Positions 1-5,769 of a DNA stretch of 8,715 bases are shown in pieces. Source of the stretch: DATLAN01 sp035527455 (GTDB taxonomy: Bacteria; Planctomycetota; Planctomycetia; Pirellulales; Thermoguttaceae); NCBI GenBank assembly GCA_035527455.1, contig DATLAN010000006.1, positions 1-8,715 of the forward strand, written 5' to 3'. The notes below the pieces were generated by a model. It saw nothing but the letters and a program-made list of their open reading frames with translations, was not told the DNA's origin and searched no databases. Positions within the stretch are counted from its first letter, which is position 1; every line of letters starts with the position of its first letter. The position numbers and the translations under genes were made by a program.

Positions 1-455
1 GCGTTGGACGTTTACGCGGCCAACCCGGATGCGAGTTTTTGGGAGTATCTGACCGGTGCCGGACTGGGCGCCCTCTCCGGCGCGGTCAACCCGATGGGCG
101 AATTCATCAGCGCCGGTGGAGCCATCCTCGGCGGCATAATCAACGTGCACAATGGCGGGAGCTTCTTCGGCGAAGGCTTTCAGGCGGGCGGGTTGATCGG
201 CGGACTGGTCGGCGGCGGCTACGCGGCGGGCAAGGCGGCCGGCTGGGCAGCCGCCCGCGCGGGCTTCTCTGCCGGTGCGAAGACCTTCGGCGTCGAGGCA
301 ACCGGCGCGGCGATCGGGTTCGGCTACGGCATGTTAAGCACCGGCGGCGACTTCCAAACTTCGCTCATGTATGCCAACTGGGGCCAGATGGCCCCCAACG
401 CCGCCAAAGCCCTTGCCCGCGGCGGTGCAGGGTTGTATCGTAAGTTTGGTGGCTC
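1..455 (+). repeat. Linker A module, copy 1 (27-bp deletion variant)
   Basis: Near-identical DNA to 1952-2433 and to about 4233-4655. It is shorter than copy 2 by exactly 27 bp, because the segment between two ggcaaggcgg direct repeats is missing near position 240. Similarity continues to GLYRKFGGS and then stops abruptly where the toxin tip begins. Confidence 0.9.
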
Positions 456-927
456 CCCAAGCGGTATGGGTCGGAGCGCTGCTGCACGTGCCTCGTTGGT
501 AAACGCCACCGATCCTGTCGATGTGCTGACAGCCAGAGCGGTGGCAGGCGAGATTGCCAACAGTTCCGTCGGCAGCAGATACTTCAAGGACGTGGTCAAC
601 ACCTCATCAAACCTGCGATTCAATTGCACCGAGGGAATCACGGAGCTGGGACTGTTTACCGGAATGAGCCGTGGAGCACCGTCCACAATTGACGTGTTCA
701 TGCGAAATGCCAAGTCGGTTCGCGGCGCAGCAGGGACGTTCGTACACGAAGCTCGCCACATGGGAGATTTCTACAAAGGGAGACAACTGGGAACGCAACT
801 CGCGGAGTATCGGGCTGCGGCGAGCGAGTTCCTGTTCTTGCACGGGCGGAGACCCGACAGACTCGCGCGGGCAGACCTGTGGGGATGGGTGCGCGCGAAT
901 TACTCACACTTGCCGCTAGGCAGATAA
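1..927 (+). CDS. Rhs-family C-terminal fragment: linker A plus HExxH metallopeptidase-like toxin tip (5' end outside window)
   Basis: The frame is open from the first base, and the first codons match residues inside the unit 2 protein, so the true start lies upstream; the in-frame TTG at 4 is not a credible start. Bases 1-455 encode linker A, a Gly/Ala-rich domain with glycine-zipper-like runs (GGLIGGLVGGG) that ends at GLYRKFGG. After it comes a unique tip of about 155 residues. Codons 745-759 give HEARH within FVHEARHMGDF, the HExxH signature of zinc peptidases, and AEYRAAASEF downstream offers a possible third ligand Glu. By analogy with Rhs and other polymorphic toxins, the tip is probably a proteolytic toxin released into a competitor cell; substrate unknown. 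Compared with units 2 and 3 the linker lacks nine codons in frame. The next gene starts 17 nt after the stop. Confidence 0.85.
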   Translation, partial: ALDVYAANPDASFWEYLTGAGLGALSGAVNPMGEFISAGGAILGGIINVHNGGSFFGEGFQAGGLIGGLVGGGYAAGKAAGWAAARAGFSAGAKTFGVEATGAAIGFGYGMLSTGGDFQTSLMYANWGQMAPNAAKALARGGAGLYRKFGGSPSGMGRSAAARASLVNATDPVDVLTARAVAGEIANSSVGSRYFKDVVNTSSNLRFNCTEGITELGLFTGMSRGAPSTIDVFMRNAKSVRGAAGTFVHEARHMGDFYKGRQLGTQLAEYRAAASEFLFLHGRRPDRLARADLWGWVRANYSHLPLGR

Positions 928-944
928 TGCTGAGGGAGAAAGAA

Positions 945-1388
945 ATGAGAACACTCGCTGACAAAGAGTACGAAGTCTATTCTTCGGTGTTAAGTACCTT
1001 TTTCGATAATCACCCTCCGATGTCTATTCTGGATCGTACCGGGTATGCTTGGAGGTGGGAGGAATTAGGGCCGGAATTCGGCGACCCTCGGATACGCTAT
1101 GTCCTGCGCAAGAACCCGGAGTTGGCGTCTGACTTCCGAGCGAGGAACAGTGAGGTGGTCGGAATTGAAGACCGATTTTCGGCCGCGGTAGAATACACAA
1201 TTGTCCCGTCTTCGGAAGGGAGTGCCGGGTGGCAATTCTCTCGTATTGGATTCAGCGGGGACGAGCGGTTTGCTCTTGTCATGGTTGCATTTGTGGGTCG
1301 GCCCAAAGTGGCATCTGGTATGCTAGTCTTGTGCGAGCAAGAAGAAGCCAATTGGTCGTGTGAGAAGGTCCTCGAGTGGTGCAGTTGA
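945..1388 (+). CDS. Candidate immunity protein of unit 1 (unrecognised family)
   Basis: A 147-residue protein. The ATG at 945 is preferred because GAGGGAG (932-938) lies six bases upstream; an ATG at 927 overlapping the toxin stop has no such site. It has no signal peptide or membrane segment, so it should be cytosolic. The N-terminal part reads EYEVYSSVLSTFF, the middle carries a basic/acidic helix (LRKNPELASDFRARN), and the C-terminal half has alternating beta-like segments (FSRIGFSGDERFALVMVAFVG, then NWSCEKVLEWCS). I recall a widespread uncharacterised family with this order (VYS..., SRVGFN...ALVYVG..., G.W........WIS) but cannot name it. Position directly behind a toxin tip is the main argument for immunity; function is inferred. 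Confidence 0.75.
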   Translation: MRTLADKEYEVYSSVLSTFFDNHPPMSILDRTGYAWRWEELGPEFGDPRIRYVLRKNPELASDFRARNSEVVGIEDRFSAAVEYTIVPSSEGSAGWQFSRIGFSGDERFALVMVAFVGRPKVASGMLVLCEQEEANWSCEKVLEWCS

Positions 1389-1453
1389 CATAGTTCGCGC
1401 ACGGGTGCCACTCAACGCCGTTAACCCTTTTTGGTGCGAGAACAAAACTGGTC

Positions 1454-2860
1454 TTGGTGCGACAGGTCGAGTTCGACGATTCTCTACATAACAGTTACAC
1501 CCGCTTCCGGCTCTACGGCCCGGGCGTGGACATGCCGCTGGCCATCGAGGAAGTCGACCCGGTGCCCCCGTCGCTGGGAATCATCTGGACGCTGACCGAT
1601 CACCAGGGCACGGTGCGCGACGTGGCGGGCCATTGGGTCGATGAGACGTTCCGGGTGGAGCACGTCCAGTACACGGCCTTCGGTGTCCCGGCCATCCCCG
1701 GCGGGTTGCCCGGCGCCGTCCGCACCTTCTACGCCGGCCGCGACTTGGACCGTTTCACGGGCCTCTACAACAACCGCGCCCGCTGGTACGACCCGGCCAG
1801 CGGCCGTTTCCTCAGCGAAGACCCCATCGGCTTCGCCGCCGGCGACGCGAACCTCTATCGCTATTGCGGCAACAGCCCGACCAACGCGACCGATCCGACG
1901 GGGGAGTGGATTGACAGGGTGGTGGGCGCGGTGGTCGGCGCGATTCACGGCGCATTGGACGTGTACGCGGCCAACCCGGATGCGAGCTTTTGGGAGTATC
2001 TGACCGGTGCCGGACTGGGCGCCCTCTCCGGCGCGGTCAACCCGATGGGCGAATTCATCAGCGCCGGTGGAGCCATCCTCGGCGGCATAATCGACGCGTC
2101 CACTGGCGGGAGCTTCTTCGGCGAGGGCTTTCAGGCGGGCGGGTTGATCGGCGGTCTGGCCGGCGGCGGCTACGCGGCCGGCAAGGCGGCGTTCGCCAAG
2201 GTCGGCGGCAAGGCGGCCGGCTGGGCAGCCGCCCGCGCGGGCTTCTCTGCCGGCGCGAAGACTTTCGGCATCGAGGGAACCGGTGCGGCGATCGGCTTCG
2301 GCTACGGCATGTACAGCACCGGCGGCGACTTCCAGACTTCACTCATGTATGCCAACTGGGGCCAGATGGCCCCCAACGCCGCCAAAGCCCTTGCCCGCGG
2401 CGGGGCGGGGCTGTATCGTAAGTTTGGCGGCTCAAAGAGCAGGTTCAACGCTAAGGCGGATCATCTCGCGGAGGCCCTCGGACCGGCACGTCTTTCGCAT
2501 CCAGAAGAGTATCAGGCGACATTGCAGCACATCGATGATTTAGGGGGTGATGTATCGTTCCGCACCGGTCAATACGGGTATTCAGCGAGCGCAGGACGAG
2601 CAGGGCGAGTCATTCTCGACCCCGATTCATCGATCGGAGCAGTTCGCCATGAGTTTGGTCACTTGCTGGATGACGCAGTCCAGGGGTATCCTGGCTATAC
2701 CTTCTATCGACGAAACCCATCTTTGAAGTGGAAATCCGAACTTCGAAGCTATCTCGGGGAGATCAGCCTCGCGAGAGAAATCGGAAGGCAAGACATTGCT
2801 CGGAAACTGATTCAGGACGCCAAAGAGGAGTATTTCGGAATATTCGGAAAAAGGAGATAA
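1454..2860 (+). CDS. Orphan Rhs cassette: Rhs core fragment, linker A and HEFGH metallopeptidase-like toxin tip
   Basis: 468 residues from the TTG at 1454, but the start is undecided: the frame is open from 1394, no good ribosome binding site is visible and the next ATG is codon 27. Residues 7-150 are the end of an Rhs core: YGPGVDMPL (21-29), LTDHQGT (47-53), RARWYDP (108-114), SEDPIGF (121-127), YRYCGNSPTN (135-144), DPTG (147-150). Residues about 151-326 are the Gly/Ala-rich linker A ending in GLYRKFGG. The unique tip follows, with HEFGH at 399-403 and a candidate third zinc ligand E429 (SELRSYLGE). A full Rhs protein has over 1000 residues, so this is a C-terminal cassette only; it may be silent until recombined onto a complete Rhs gene. 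In DPxGL, the usual Rhs autocleavage motif, Leu is replaced by Glu. The immunity candidate starts 5 nt downstream. Confidence 0.85.
   Translation: MVRQVEFDDSLHNSYTRFRLYGPGVDMPLAIEEVDPVPPSLGIIWTLTDHQGTVRDVAGHWVDETFRVEHVQYTAFGVPAIPGGLPGAVRTFYAGRDLDRFTGLYNNRARWYDPASGRFLSEDPIGFAAGDANLYRYCGNSPTNATDPTGEWIDRVVGAVVGAIHGALDVYAANPDASFWEYLTGAGLGALSGAVNPMGEFISAGGAILGGIIDASTGGSFFGEGFQAGGLIGGLAGGGYAAGKAAFAKVGGKAAGWAAARAGFSAGAKTFGIEGTGAAIGFGYGMYSTGGDFQTSLMYANWGQMAPNAAKALARGGAGLYRKFGGSKSRFNAKADHLAEALGPARLSHPEEYQATLQHIDDLGGDVSFRTGQYGYSASAGRAGRVILDPDSSIGAVRHEFGHLLDDAVQGYPGYTFYRRNPSLKWKSELRSYLGEISLAREIGRQDIARKLIQDAKEEYFGIFGKRR
1465..1885 (+). repeat. Rhs core module, copy in unit 2
   Basis: Aligns without gaps to 6403-6823 over 421 bp with about 27 mismatches by hand count, roughly 94% identity. 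Similarity starts at ggtcgag; upstream the two loci are unrelated. It ends at codon Asn of YRYCGNSPTN, after which unit 2 continues into linker A and unit 4 into linker B. Confidence 0.9.
1952..2433 (+). repeat. Linker A module, copy 2 (full length)
   Basis: Near-identical to 1-455 apart from 27 bp missing there, and colinear without gaps to unit 3 at an offset of 2230 bases. The block ends at the shared sequence encoding GLYRKF, just before the toxin tip diverges. Confidence 0.9.
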
Positions 2861-2865
2861 AGACG

Positions 2866-3243
2866 ATGCGCGACAAGAATACGGAAATCCGTGTTCAGGA
2901 GGAGATTGATCGCATTACGAGCGGTCGTGCTTCTCTTGAGGAGCTTCTTGAGCTGGCGGAGCACGGTTCCGCCTATATCAGGGCGAATGCGATTGAAGTT
3001 ATGGTCGCACGGCATACGGGTGATGCCCGCGTGATTCCGTTCGTAGAAGCATTTGTCAAGAAGGAAGAAAACCACCGTTCTTTGATGGGCACAATCTCGC
3101 CCTCCCAGGACGCGATTGGCTGTCTACTTGAATCTGGGAATCCGAAGGCGATATCTGCGGCGAAGGCTCTTATTGATGCATGGCCTGACGAAGAGCGAGA
3201 AGACCTTGATTGGTTCTTGGAGAACCGTCGGTCAAACCGATAG
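2866..3243 (+). CDS. Candidate immunity protein of unit 2, HEAT-like helical repeat protein
   Basis: 125 residues. The ATG at 2866 is chosen because AAGGAG (2851-2856) is nine bases upstream and the start lies five bases after the toxin stop; the same frame is open back to 2728 but only within the toxin gene. The protein is all-helical in appearance, acidic and soluble. Residues about 24-62 resemble a HEAT repeat (LEELLELAEHGSAYIRANAIE, then DARVIPFVEAFV), and a second helical pair spans SPSQDAIGCLLESGNPKAISAAKALID. HEAT/ARM-type proteins are a known immunity class in polymorphic toxin loci, where they bind and block the cognate toxin. The partner would be the HEFGH tip just upstream. The family is not recognised precisely. 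Confidence 0.75.
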   Translation: MRDKNTEIRVQEEIDRITSGRASLEELLELAEHGSAYIRANAIEVMVARHTGDARVIPFVEAFVKKEENHRSLMGTISPSQDAIGCLLESGNPKAISAAKALIDAWPDEEREDLDWFLENRRSNR

Positions 3244-3315
3244 CTGAACGGGACGGGGCAGACTGTGCCTGACAGAAATCGCGAAGCGAACAAGGTCAGG
3301 CCGCTCCATGGAACC

Positions 3316-3398
3316 GGGGTCAGGCCGTGAACAATGAATAGAGACGGCTCGTGGCGTCACGCGTGGTCGGTGCTATTGATTGTTCACGACCTGACCCC
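3316..3398. repeat. Inverted repeat 1 (26-bp arms)
   Basis: The left arm 3316-3341 starts ggggtcaggccgtgaacaat; the right arm 3373-3398 is its reverse complement with two mismatches over 26 bases. The arms enclose a 31-nt loop. Outer ends carry GGGGTCAGG, also found in inverted repeat 2, which suggests a REP-like or MITE-like family. No coding capacity is seen here; 3244-3569 holds this repeat, a tandem duplication and inverted repeat 2, but no gene. Confidence 0.85.
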
Positions 3399-3424
3399 AA
3401 CTCGGCACTGACCCCAACTCGGCA
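3391..3424. repeat. Perfect 17-bp tandem duplication at the outer end of inverted repeat 1
   Basis: ctgaccccaactcggca occurs twice head to tail (3391-3407 and 3408-3424). The first copy overlaps the right arm of inverted repeat 1, so the end of the palindrome has been duplicated. Confidence 0.9.
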
Positions 3425-3450
3425 TTGCGTGGTGGAATTCAGCACCTGGT

Positions 3451-3561
3451 AACGGGGTCAGGCTTTCACTTTACACTTTACTGCGGCGAGAGGATTCGCT
3501 AGACTACCGGGATGCAGAGGCGGCAACCACTCAAAGTGTAAAGTGAAAGCCTGACCCCGTT
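3451..3561. repeat. Inverted repeat 2 (perfect 29-bp arms)
   Basis: The left arm 3451-3479 begins aacggggtcaggctttcact and the right arm 3533-3561 is its exact reverse complement; the loop is 53 nt. The arms share GGGGTCAGG at their outer part with inverted repeat 1. The right arm ends only eight bases before the ATG of the decapitated toxin tip at 3570. A transcript would fold into a strong hairpin. Paired palindromes of this kind are typical of REP elements mobilised by RAYT (REP-associated tyrosine transposase) proteins, and a RAYT remnant lies at 6272. Confidence 0.92.
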
Positions 3562-3569
3562 CCCACCCA

Positions 3570-3857
3570 ATGCTAACACGGCGGGGTAAACGGTTTATCA
3601 TCAGAGGAGATGGAGGGTCTATTCCCACGCTCAATGTTGATCGTGCGACAGAACTCTCTGCGCAAGGCTGGCGGTTTTCTGGTCACACTCATACTCCGGG
3701 TTTCCAAGCGGTTGGATCCGCGGGAGACAAGGCCGTACTGCGAGCTTTCGGACAGCGGCGAAGTGCTGTGTGGGGAGCAGAATGGGGCTCGGAACCGGGT
3801 CAGTTCTTTGGCCAGATGGGAGACGAAATCAACTTTCGCATGGGGCTATTTGGGTAG
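3570..3857 (+). CDS. Decapitated toxin tip with GHTHTPG motif (no Rhs core or linker)
   Basis: 95 residues from the ATG at 3570; an in-frame TGA at 3552 inside inverted repeat 2 shows that nothing upstream is fused to it. It has no Rhs core, linker or signal peptide. The protein reads as the end of a polymorphic toxin: GKRFIIRGD (6-14), QGWRFSGHTHTPG (32-44), SAGD (50-53), FGQRRSAVWG (60-69). I recall C-terminal toxin-associated domains with the order W-RF-GHTHP, S-GD, GQ-RS-V, but cannot name the family or its enzyme activity; the His/Asp pattern would suit a metal or catalytic site. Twelve bases after the stop codon begins, the next gene starts, the usual toxin-immunity layout. It is probably a truncated cassette rather than a working secreted toxin. 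Confidence 0.6.
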   Translation: MLTRRGKRFIIRGDGGSIPTLNVDRATELSAQGWRFSGHTHTPGFQAVGSAGDKAVLRAFGQRRSAVWGAEWGSEPGQFFGQMGDEINFRMGLFG

Positions 3858-3868
3858 AGGAGATAATC

Positions 3869-4153
3869 ATGCTGACCAATGATGAAGCAATCACCGTGGG
3901 CGTGCGAAAGTATCGGGAGTTGTACCCCGAAGGAACTCTCCCTCTGGCTCTTGAAGAAGCAGGGGTGCTAGGAGCAACGCCCGGCAAGCTGGCAACGACC
4001 ATTCATGTCACTTTCTCGATCGAGGGCGAAACCGAGCCTTTCTACTTGTTTCGAGCTTCTGTCAATCGAGCTTCTGGTGAAGTCACCATTGAGGATGCAG
4101 CGGACTGGCGGTATCTACAGGGGAAGCAACTAGACAGCTCGCAGAGTCTCTGA
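3869..4153 (+). CDS. Candidate immunity protein of unit X
   Basis: 94 residues. The ATG at 3869 has GAGGAG (3857-3862) six bases upstream and lies 11 nt after the toxin stop; the longer frame back to 3770 lies inside the toxin gene. It is small, acidic and soluble, with an N-terminal helix (EAITVGVRKYRELYPEG), a beta-rich middle (ATTIHVTFSIEGETEPFYLF) and a C-terminal ASGEVTIEDAADWRYLQ. The mixed alpha/beta layout fits a small binding protein. Its partner would be the GHTHTPG tip. Not recognised as a named family; immunity is inferred from position and size. Because its toxin has lost the delivery part, this gene could act as a free-standing defence against siblings carrying the complete toxin. 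Confidence 0.7.
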   Translation: MLTNDEAITVGVRKYRELYPEGTLPLALEEAGVLGATPGKLATTIHVTFSIEGETEPFYLFRASVNRASGEVTIEDAADWRYLQGKQLDSSQSL

Positions 4154-4232
4154 TAATCGGAGTCGGAACCCTCTCTGCGGGCGGGGAAACGGGGACGCGC
4201 CCAATCCGGACGCGGCCTGGTGGAAATATGCG

Positions 4233-4655
4233 ATCGGCGCCGGACTGGGCGCCCTCTCCGGCGCGGTCAACCCGGTGGGCGAGTTCATCAGCGCCGGTGG
4301 AGCCATCATCGGCGGCACGATCGACGTGATGGGCGGCGGGAACTTCTTCGGCGAAGGCTTTCAGGCGGGCGGGCTGATCGGCGGTCTGGTCGGCGGCGGG
4401 TACGCGGCGGGCAAGGCGGCGTTCGCCAAGGCCGGCGGCAAGGTGGCCGGCTGGGCAGCCGCCCGCGCGGGCTTCTCTGCCGGCGCGAAGACCTTCGGCG
4501 TCGAGGGGACCGGCGCGGCGATCGGCTTCGGCTACGGCATGTTGAGCACCGGCGGCGACTTCCAGACTTCGCTGATGTATGCCAACTGGGGCCAGATGGC
4601 CCCCAACGCCGCCAAAGCCCTTGCCCGCGGCGGTACAGGGCTGTATCGTAAGTTT
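4233..4655 (+). repeat. Linker A module, copy 3
   Basis: Colinear with 2003-2425 of unit 2 without gaps and nearly identical. The 30 bases before it (from about 4203) align at protein level (NPDAAWWKY against NPDASFWEY) but are diverged in DNA. After the shared sequence for GLYRKF, units 1 and 3 also share ccccaagcggt (455-465 and 4660-4670). Confidence 0.88.
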
Positions 4656-5123
4656 CGTGCCCCAAGCGGTGCGACAAGAGAACTTCGACTGCCAAAGACT
4701 GATGCTTCTCTGACCGGTACGAATACCCGCGGCTATACTACAGTGAACGGCGATATCTTCCTGCAGCCAGGGCTATCTCGAGCGCAGCAAGCCGCGACAC
4801 TCCGCCATGAAGGCGTCCACTCATTTCTTTCAGTTGCCGATGATGCGCCACTCGCCGGACTTCGCCAACGCGTCGGAATTGGAGCCTACAATAACAGTGC
4901 ATTCTTCAACGCCACTGAGGAAATTTTTGCTGAAAGTATCGCATCGGGGAGTCTTCGACAGGGAATTCGTCACGCTTTCAATGGGGCATACACGGTTCGC
5001 GGAGGAACCGTCGTAACACCATTGAACTTTGGTTTTGAACTGGGAGTAGGAGCAACCGGACTTGGTGCATTTGGGTATGGGGCCTACGAATTCAGGGATT
5101 GGATTCTCGGAGGAAACGAATGA
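4275..5123 (+). CDS. 5'-truncated Rhs cassette: linker A and HEGVH metallopeptidase-like toxin tip
   Basis: 282 residues counted from GTG 4275, but that codon is the Val in NPVGEF within linker A and probably not a true start. The frame is open from 4134 after a TAG at 4131, and recognisable linker starts near 4203 (NPDAAWWKYAIGAGLGAL) with no ATG, GTG or TTG before 4275. The Rhs core is missing, so the unit is a truncated cassette. Linker A ends at GLYRKF (about 4655). The tip holds HEGVH at 4806-4820 (residues 178-182, in TLRHEGVHSFLS), a zinc-peptidase HExxH motif, with EEIFAES about 35 residues later as candidate third ligand. The C-terminus has a hydrophobic Gly-rich stretch (FGFELGVGATGLGAFGYG). 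The stop overlaps the immunity gene by four bases. Confidence 0.75.
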   Translation: MGEFISAGGAIIGGTIDVMGGGNFFGEGFQAGGLIGGLVGGGYAAGKAAFAKAGGKVAGWAAARAGFSAGAKTFGVEGTGAAIGFGYGMLSTGGDFQTSLMYANWGQMAPNAAKALARGGTGLYRKFRAPSGATRELRLPKTDASLTGTNTRGYTTVNGDIFLQPGLSRAQQAATLRHEGVHSFLSVADDAPLAGLRQRVGIGAYNNSAFFNATEEIFAESIASGSLRQGIRHAFNGAYTVRGGTVVTPLNFGFELGVGATGLGAFGYGAYEFRDWILGGNE

Positions 5124-5572
5124 TGAGCTTCCTCACAAGAATCTACCGGAAGTACTTCTGTTCGCGTCCCAAACGTTTGCTCTTGGAGTTATTCGACAGT
5201 GTTCCTGAGGCAAAAAGTGGGATTGTTCTTGAAGAGATCGGGCTACCGAATGGTACTGTGACTACATATAGATGGTGGAAGACCGATCGAGTCGCTTTCT
5301 TCTTTAAGGCGCACGCACCTTCGCTTGCAGGGGAAGCAGTTTCCGATGCACTCGTGGAAGATACCAAGAAACGATTCGACGAATTGCTTTCTATAGTGAA
5401 GCGATTGGATCAGCCTGCATTGAGGAATCACTCTGGAAGCATCAGAGACGGCGTGTTGTTTTCGATCGCATGGGGATCGGAGAAGAACCTGCGCGACTTG
5501 ACTATCCGGAATCCAGAACCACGAAGTCGTTACATCAAGCTAGTACGAGAATTGAAGGAGAACGCCTGGTAA
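5120..5572 (+). CDS. Candidate immunity protein of unit 3 (unrecognised)
   Basis: 150 residues. Two adjacent ATGs (5120 and 5123) follow GGAGGA (5109-5114) at spacings of five and eight; the first gives an ATGA overlap with the toxin stop and suggests translational coupling. The N-terminus is basic and aromatic (MSFLTRIYRKYF), not a clear signal peptide. A beta-rich middle (SGIVLEEIGLPNGTVTTYRWW, then RVAFFFKAHAP) is followed by a helix (EDTKKRFDELLSIVKRL) and a conserved-looking DGVLFSIAWG strand; it ends in RSRYIKLVRELKENAW. No named family is recognised. The tight coupling to the HEGVH tip makes it the likely inhibitor of that toxin. It would be expressed with the toxin fragment, so the pair may persist as immunity only. 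Confidence 0.72.
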   Translation: MMSFLTRIYRKYFCSRPKRLLLELFDSVPEAKSGIVLEEIGLPNGTVTTYRWWKTDRVAFFFKAHAPSLAGEAVSDALVEDTKKRFDELLSIVKRLDQPALRNHSGSIRDGVLFSIAWGSEKNLRDLTIRNPEPRSRYIKLVRELKENAW

Positions 5573-5640
5573 ACAAGCCCAACAACTTCCGATGCAATGG
5601 GCGAACTAATCGGGCCGGGTGGCCCCGAAGAGAAGAAAGG

Positions 5641-5691
5641 GGGACATCACTGATTTTCGCGAACGCGATAACGGATAATCAGTGATGTCCC
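5641..5691. repeat. Inverted repeat 3, possible terminator
   Basis: gggacatcactgatt (5641-5655) is perfectly complementary to 5677-5691, with a 21-nt loop; both arms are flanked by complementary A-rich and T-rich runs, the right one being TTTTT. It follows the unit 3 immunity gene by 68 bases and could end transcription, but the 15-bp stem is only moderately GC-rich and the shape also fits a REP-like palindrome. The rest of 5573-5769 holds no convincing gene apart from a possible toxin tail. Confidence 0.8.
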
Positions 5692-5757
5692 TTTTTCGTC
5701 GTCCAAAAGCTGGGGTTTGAAGTGGGCATCAATCGAGCCAGCCCCACGACGCATTGA
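5692..5757 (+). pseudogene. Possible C-terminal tail of a lost toxin
   Basis: Directly after inverted repeat 3, one frame reads VVQKLGFEVGINRASPTTH and ends at TGA 5755-5757, twelve bases before the ATG of the next gene. The geometry matches the other toxin-immunity junctions here, where toxin stops lie 2-17 bases before the immunity start or overlap it. The frame is closed by a TGA inside the palindrome (5683), so no domain can be shown. This is an inference from layout only and could be chance. Confidence 0.3.
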
Positions 5758-5769
5758 GAGGAAAGAGTC

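Noticed and set aside
324..761. Reverse-strand frame of 145 codons opposite the unit 1 toxin tip
   Set aside because: The + strand frame carries linker A homology and HEARH; the antisense frame shows nothing similar.
1389..1453. Promoter or terminator in the gap before unit 2
   Set aside because: No convincing -10/-35 pair or hairpin was seen in these 65 bases.
1484..1948. Reverse-strand frame of 154 codons opposite the Rhs core, and its counterpart at 6422-6964
   Set aside because: Val/Ala/Gly/Arg-rich antisense frame produced by codon bias of the core repeat; no start context or recognisable domain.
1990..2421. Long Arg-rich + strand frame overlapping linker A; the same kind at 39-443 and 4220-4651
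   Set aside because: It is an out-of-frame shadow of the GC-rich linker module. It recurs only because the DNA repeats, and its composition is Arg-dominated low complexity.
3316..3561. CRISPR-like array
   Set aside because: The repeats are inverted pairs and one tandem duplicate, not regularly spaced direct repeats with unique spacers.
5641..5698. Firm Rho-independent terminator
   Set aside because: A hairpin and TTTTT are present, but the loop is long and the stem only moderately GC-rich, and REP-like palindromes occur elsewhere in the window; kept as a repeat with possible terminator role.
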